Below are positions 61,224-64,000 of a stretch of 64,000 nt of DNA, one piece after another. Numbering within the stretch: the first letter of the stretch is position 1; each line of letters begins with the position of its first letter. The stretch is from Burkholderiaceae bacterium (lineage in GTDB: Bacteria; Pseudomonadota; Gammaproteobacteria; Burkholderiales; Burkholderiaceae_C): NCBI GenBank assembly GCA_004299095.1, contig SCQQ01000042.1, positions 1-64,000 on the forward strand, given 5' to 3'. The notes beneath the pieces were generated by a model. It searched no databases. It was not told the DNA's origin and worked only from the letters and a program-made list of their open reading frames with translations. A program made the position numbers and the translations under genes.

Positions 61224-61997
61224 TTACTTGGTGGTATAGCCGCCGTTGATCAGGATGGTCTGGCCGGTGATCCACCAGCCGTCGCTCACCAGATGGCGAA
61301 CGAAGGGCACCACGTCTTCGATGTCGGTCAGGCCGGTCTTGCTGAAGGGCGAGAGCGCCGCCGCGCTCTTGTGATAGGCCTGCGCATCGGCGTTTTCCTG
61401 GCCGTAGAAAAACGGCGTGTCCATCGGCCCCGGTCCGACCGCGTTGACCGAAATGCCGCGGGCACCCAGTTCCTTGGCGACGGCGCGCGTGTAGTGCTCC
61501 ACCGGCGCCTTGGTGCCGGCGTAGGACGAGTAGAACGGCGTGAAGGCGCCCAGCAGCGAAGTGACCAGCGTGACGATCTTGCCGCCATCGTTCACGTGTT
61601 TGGCCGATTCCTTGAGGAAGAAAAACGCCGCTTTGGAATTGATCGCACTCATCTGGTCGTATTCCGCCTCCGTGATGTCGGCGATCGGCTTCTTCAGCAC
61701 CTTGCCCACCGTGTTGATGGCGATGTCGGGCCGGCCCACGGCGGCCACCGCGTCGGCAAACAGCTTTTCCATGGCGCTCGCGCTCGTCAGGTCGGCCTGG
61801 AACGCAACCGCTTCGGCGCCCGCTTTTTTCACGGCCGCCAGCGTTTCATCGGCCGCTGCCCGCGTGGCCGCGCTGTTGTAGTGGATCGCGACCGCCCGGG
61901 CGCCGTGCGTGGCCAGGTCGCGCGCCAGCAACCCGCCCAGATTCTTCGCACCCCCTGCAATCAGAACCACTTTGCCTTCGATACCGTGCTTGGACAT
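61224..61997 (-). CDS. Short-chain dehydrogenase/reductase
   Basis: A 257-residue classical SDR. LIAGGAKNLGGLLARDLATHG is the cofactor loop (GxxxNxG rather than GxxxGxG, as in some NADPH-preferring SDRs). NTVGKVLKKPI, INSKAAFFFLKES and TLVTSLLGAFTPFYSSYAGTKAPVEHYTRAVA contain the Ser-Tyr-Lys triad, and GGYTTK ends it. The ATG at 61997 fits the domain. It is divergent from a LysR regulator, which probably controls it. Its substrate cannot be told. Confidence 0.88.
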   Translation of the reverse strand: MSKHGIEGKVVLIAGGAKNLGGLLARDLATHGARAVAIHYNSAATRAAADETLAAVKKAGAEAVAFQADLTSASAMEKLFADAVAAVGRPDIAINTVGKVLKKPIADITEAEYDQMSAINSKAAFFFLKESAKHVNDGGKIVTLVTSLLGAFTPFYSSYAGTKAPVEHYTRAVAKELGARGISVNAVGPGPMDTPFFYGQENADAQAYHKSAAALSPFSKTGLTDIEDVVPFVRHLVSDGWWITGQTILINGGYTTK

Positions 61998-62109
61998 GTT
62001 TGATCCCCGTTTTCGTGAATGAACAGTGACTACGATATTGGCTAATCGTTTGCAAATAAAGGCTTCATCCATGGATTGACTATCCAGAATCCATGACGAA
62101 TAACGCGAC

Positions 62110-63009
62110 ATGGACCTGACCGATCAACTCCGCATCTTCATCAGCGTGGCCGAGCGGGGCGGTTTCACTGCCGCGGCCAACCAACTGGATGCGCCGCGCG
62201 CCACCGTCTCGCTTGCGATCCAGCAACTGGAAGCGCGCCTCGGCGCCCGCTTGTTCAACCGCACCACGCGCCGCGTGACGTTGACGCAAGACGGCGACGC
62301 GCTGCTGGAACGCGCCAGCAGCCTGGTAAGCGACGCCGACGAATTGCAGCAGCTGTTCAAGACACAAACCGCCGCCCTCGCCGGTCGCTTGCGCGTGGAC
62401 GTTCCCAGCCGCCTGGCGCGGCGCGTGATCGCCCCCGCGTTGCCCGCCTTCCTCGCGCGTCATCCGCAACTGCAAATCGAGCTCGGGTCGAGTGACCGCG
62501 CGGTCGATCTGGTGGCGGAAGGCATCGCCTGCGCGCTGCGCGTCGGCACGCTGGCGCCCAGCAGCCTGGTCGCCAAGCCGTTGGGGCAACTGCGCATGGT
62601 GAATTGCGCCAGCCCCGCCTATCTCGCGCACTGGGGTCGACCCGATTCGCCCCAGGCGCTGAAACGCCATCGCGCGGTTTTGTATGCGCCGCCGGGTGAA
62701 GAGCACGCCGCGCCTTGGGAATGGGTCGAAGCCGGTCAGGCCCGCGTCCTTGCCATGGACGGACAAGTCACGGTCAACAACGCTGAAACCTACGTCGCGT
62801 GCGCGCTGTCCGGTCTCGGCCTGATACAGATCCCGGCGTACGACGTGCGCGACCATCTGCAACGCGGCGAGTTGGTGGAAGTGCTGGCGGACTGGTCCGC
62901 GCCCGCCATGCCCGTTCACCTGGTCTACCCGCACCGCCGCTACGTGTCGCGGCGGGTGCAGGCGTTCGGCGTGTGGCTGGGCGAAAGCCTCGCGCCTCTT
63001 ATGGCATGA
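62110..63009 (+). CDS. LysR-family transcriptional regulator
   Basis: A 299-residue LysR regulator. LRIFISVAERGGFTAAANQLDAPRATVSLAIQQLEARLGARLFNRTTR is the winged HTH, and the effector domain begins near residue 90 (LRVDVPSRLARRVIAPALPAFLARHP). AETYVACALSGLGLIQIPAYDVRDHL marks the C-terminal lobe. The 112-bp divergent gap to the SDR contains ATCCATGGAT (62067-62076), a palindrome that may belong to the operator. Control of the SDR is inferred from divergence. Confidence 0.9.
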   Translation: MDLTDQLRIFISVAERGGFTAAANQLDAPRATVSLAIQQLEARLGARLFNRTTRRVTLTQDGDALLERASSLVSDADELQQLFKTQTAALAGRLRVDVPSRLARRVIAPALPAFLARHPQLQIELGSSDRAVDLVAEGIACALRVGTLAPSSLVAKPLGQLRMVNCASPAYLAHWGRPDSPQALKRHRAVLYAPPGEEHAAPWEWVEAGQARVLAMDGQVTVNNAETYVACALSGLGLIQIPAYDVRDHLQRGELVEVLADWSAPAMPVHLVYPHRRYVSRRVQAFGVWLGESLAPLMA

Positions 63010-63286
63010 CGGCGTCTAAGAACTGTCGTGGGGTGCCCAGATTCCATCGCGGTCGGCACGTTCGCCGCTCAGCCGTGCTCGGCCCTTCCGCTGTCTTGAC
63101 GCGCGAATCAGCCACGTGGTGCGCTCGATACAGGTCGAGAAGCGACGCGGCCCGTCAAGAACGCGCTTGTCGCGCTGGCCCCGTCTTGAATTCACGCAGG
63201 TTGCCGAAGCCAGGAGCCGGGGAGGTGCGCATCACCGCGGCACCGCGCCGCCGCATCGGCGATCGGTTGCTACAAGCTGGCGGCCA

Positions 63287-64000
63287 TCAGAAGTGCATGG
63301 TGATCGCATCGACCACGCGGTAATCGTTGTCCACGATAGGCATCCAGCGCCATTTGTCGAACGTGGTGCAGGGGTGCGAAATGCCGAGTCCCACCCGTTC
63401 CCCGACGACCGGCGCCAGGGCATCGTCGGCCGCGTCCCAGCGCAGGTAGGCGTGCTGATCGTTCAGTTCGCTCACGCGCCAACTGCGCGGCACCGGCCGG
63501 GCCGCGCGCTCGCCCAGCGCGGCACGCGCGATCGGGATGGGCATGTCCTGGTCATAGGAGATATCACGCCGGCCCGCCGTCAGCAGTGCCAGGTGCGGCT
63601 CGGGACACGACTGCACCGCTGCCCAGACTTCGATGGCGGGCCGCAGCCCGGCTTCGGTAGCGCAGCCGATGCGGCGATTCACTGCGCGCATCAGCTCGGC
63701 GTAATGGCCGTGGTCGTGCGTGACATAGCAGCCGGAACGCAGCAGGCCGCGCACCGGGCGATTGAGCGTTGGCCGCAAGCGCTTTGCCACGAGGTCGAAA
63801 AGCGCCGAGCCGCCGGCGGAAAACAGCAGTTCATGGGCCTCGAACAACCCCTCGGTCAGGCAGGTCTGCGCGATCGCCTGCACGCGATCCAGCAGCGCCG
63901 CCACGTAATCCGCGTCGTGCCGATCGTCGCCGGTGACACCTTGCCCCTCGTAGCATTCGATGCCGACCAGCGTGACCGCCGCACTGGCGCGCATCGCCCG
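63287..64000 (-). CDS. D-threonine aldolase/D-serine deaminase-like protein, partial
   Basis: The C-terminal portion (at least 238 residues) of a DSD1/D-threonine-aldolase-fold protein. LLRSGCYVTHDHGHYAELM, AVQSCPEPHLALLTAGRRDISYDQDMPIPI, WRVSELNDQHAYLRW and GERVGLGISHPCTTFDKWRWMPIVDNDYRVVDAITM contain the C-terminal metal-binding HPCTTFDKW motif of this PLP family. The gene's start lies beyond position 64000. The 277 bp between it and the LysR gene hold nothing recognisable. Confidence 0.85.
   Translation of the reverse strand, partial: RAMRASAAVTLVGIECYEGQGVTGDDRHDADYVAALLDRVQAIAQTCLTEGLFEAHELLFSAGGSALFDLVAKRLRPTLNRPVRGLLRSGCYVTHDHGHYAELMRAVNRRIGCATEAGLRPAIEVWAAVQSCPEPHLALLTAGRRDISYDQDMPIPIARAALGERAARPVPRSWRVSELNDQHAYLRWDAADDALAPVVGERVGLGISHPCTTFDKWRWMPIVDNDYRVVDAITMHF

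Noticed and set aside
62080-62934. 284-codon minus-strand frame over the LysR gene
   Set aside because: Antisense shadow; the plus strand encodes an intact LysR regulator with its helix-turn-helix.

Overview
The window looks like chromosomal DNA of a free-living betaproteobacterium, probably Burkholderiales or a relative. The evidence is high-GC coding sequence, gene families typical of that group (EPS-associated MarR regulator, WbuC/Fnl and Wbp sugar genes, a selenocysteine formate dehydrogenase set, a sigma-54 type IV pilin, NarX/NarL), and dispersed palindromic and IS110/IS1595 debris. Species cannot be named from the sequence alone.

Layout. 1-270: edge of a degraded element with tandem 21-nt repeats, and a possible Wzz fragment. 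270-23256 (mostly minus strand): a surface-polysaccharide locus holding a priming sugar transferase, galE, two glycosyltransferases, a complete UDP-L-FucNAc set (fnlABC with wbuC/wbuB), wzy, wzx, an asparagine-synthase-like amidotransferase, and the Wbp pathway to UDP-ManNAc3NAcA (wbpA,B,E,D, plus a frameshifted wbpI). It ends at an EPS-associated MarR regulator. Toxin-antitoxin (TA) modules are wedged between galE and the sugar genes and inside the fnl operon. 23704-32944: one selenium module, in which fdnG (in-frame UGA plus SECIS hairpin), fdnH, fdnI, fdhE, selA, selB and the tRNA-Sec gene selC lie in order. 33046-35338: a lipoyl-carrier (GcvH-like) protein, a DsrE-like protein, a cupin and a methyltransferase. 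35509-42583: an accessory island of TA modules, GNAT toxins, palindromic repeats and an IS1595 derivative. 43121-48499: a sigma-54 promoter, type IV pilin, two O-antigen-ligase-like membrane proteins and a sulfatase-fold membrane enzyme, which looks like a pilin/glycan decoration locus. 48448-52000: a mosaic of repeats, two TA modules and a decayed IS110 element. 52050-64000: ordinary chromosome with NarL/NarX, an LhgO-like oxidase, hsp20-lon, a porin behind a TPP riboswitch, a double-ABM protein, an SDR with a divergent LysR regulator, and the end of a D-threonine-aldolase-like gene.

How it works together. The polysaccharide locus would make and export a glycan containing L-FucNAc and a diacetamido-mannuronic acid, but its 2-epimerase gene is frameshifted in this copy. 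The selenium module is self-sufficient for inserting selenocysteine into formate dehydrogenase-N; NarX/NarL elsewhere in the window is its usual kind of regulator. Roughly sixteen TA loci or TA remnants lie in 64 kb, many next to repeats or IS debris, so the spaces between the core blocks have been repeatedly remodelled. No CRISPR array, rRNA or replication origin was seen.
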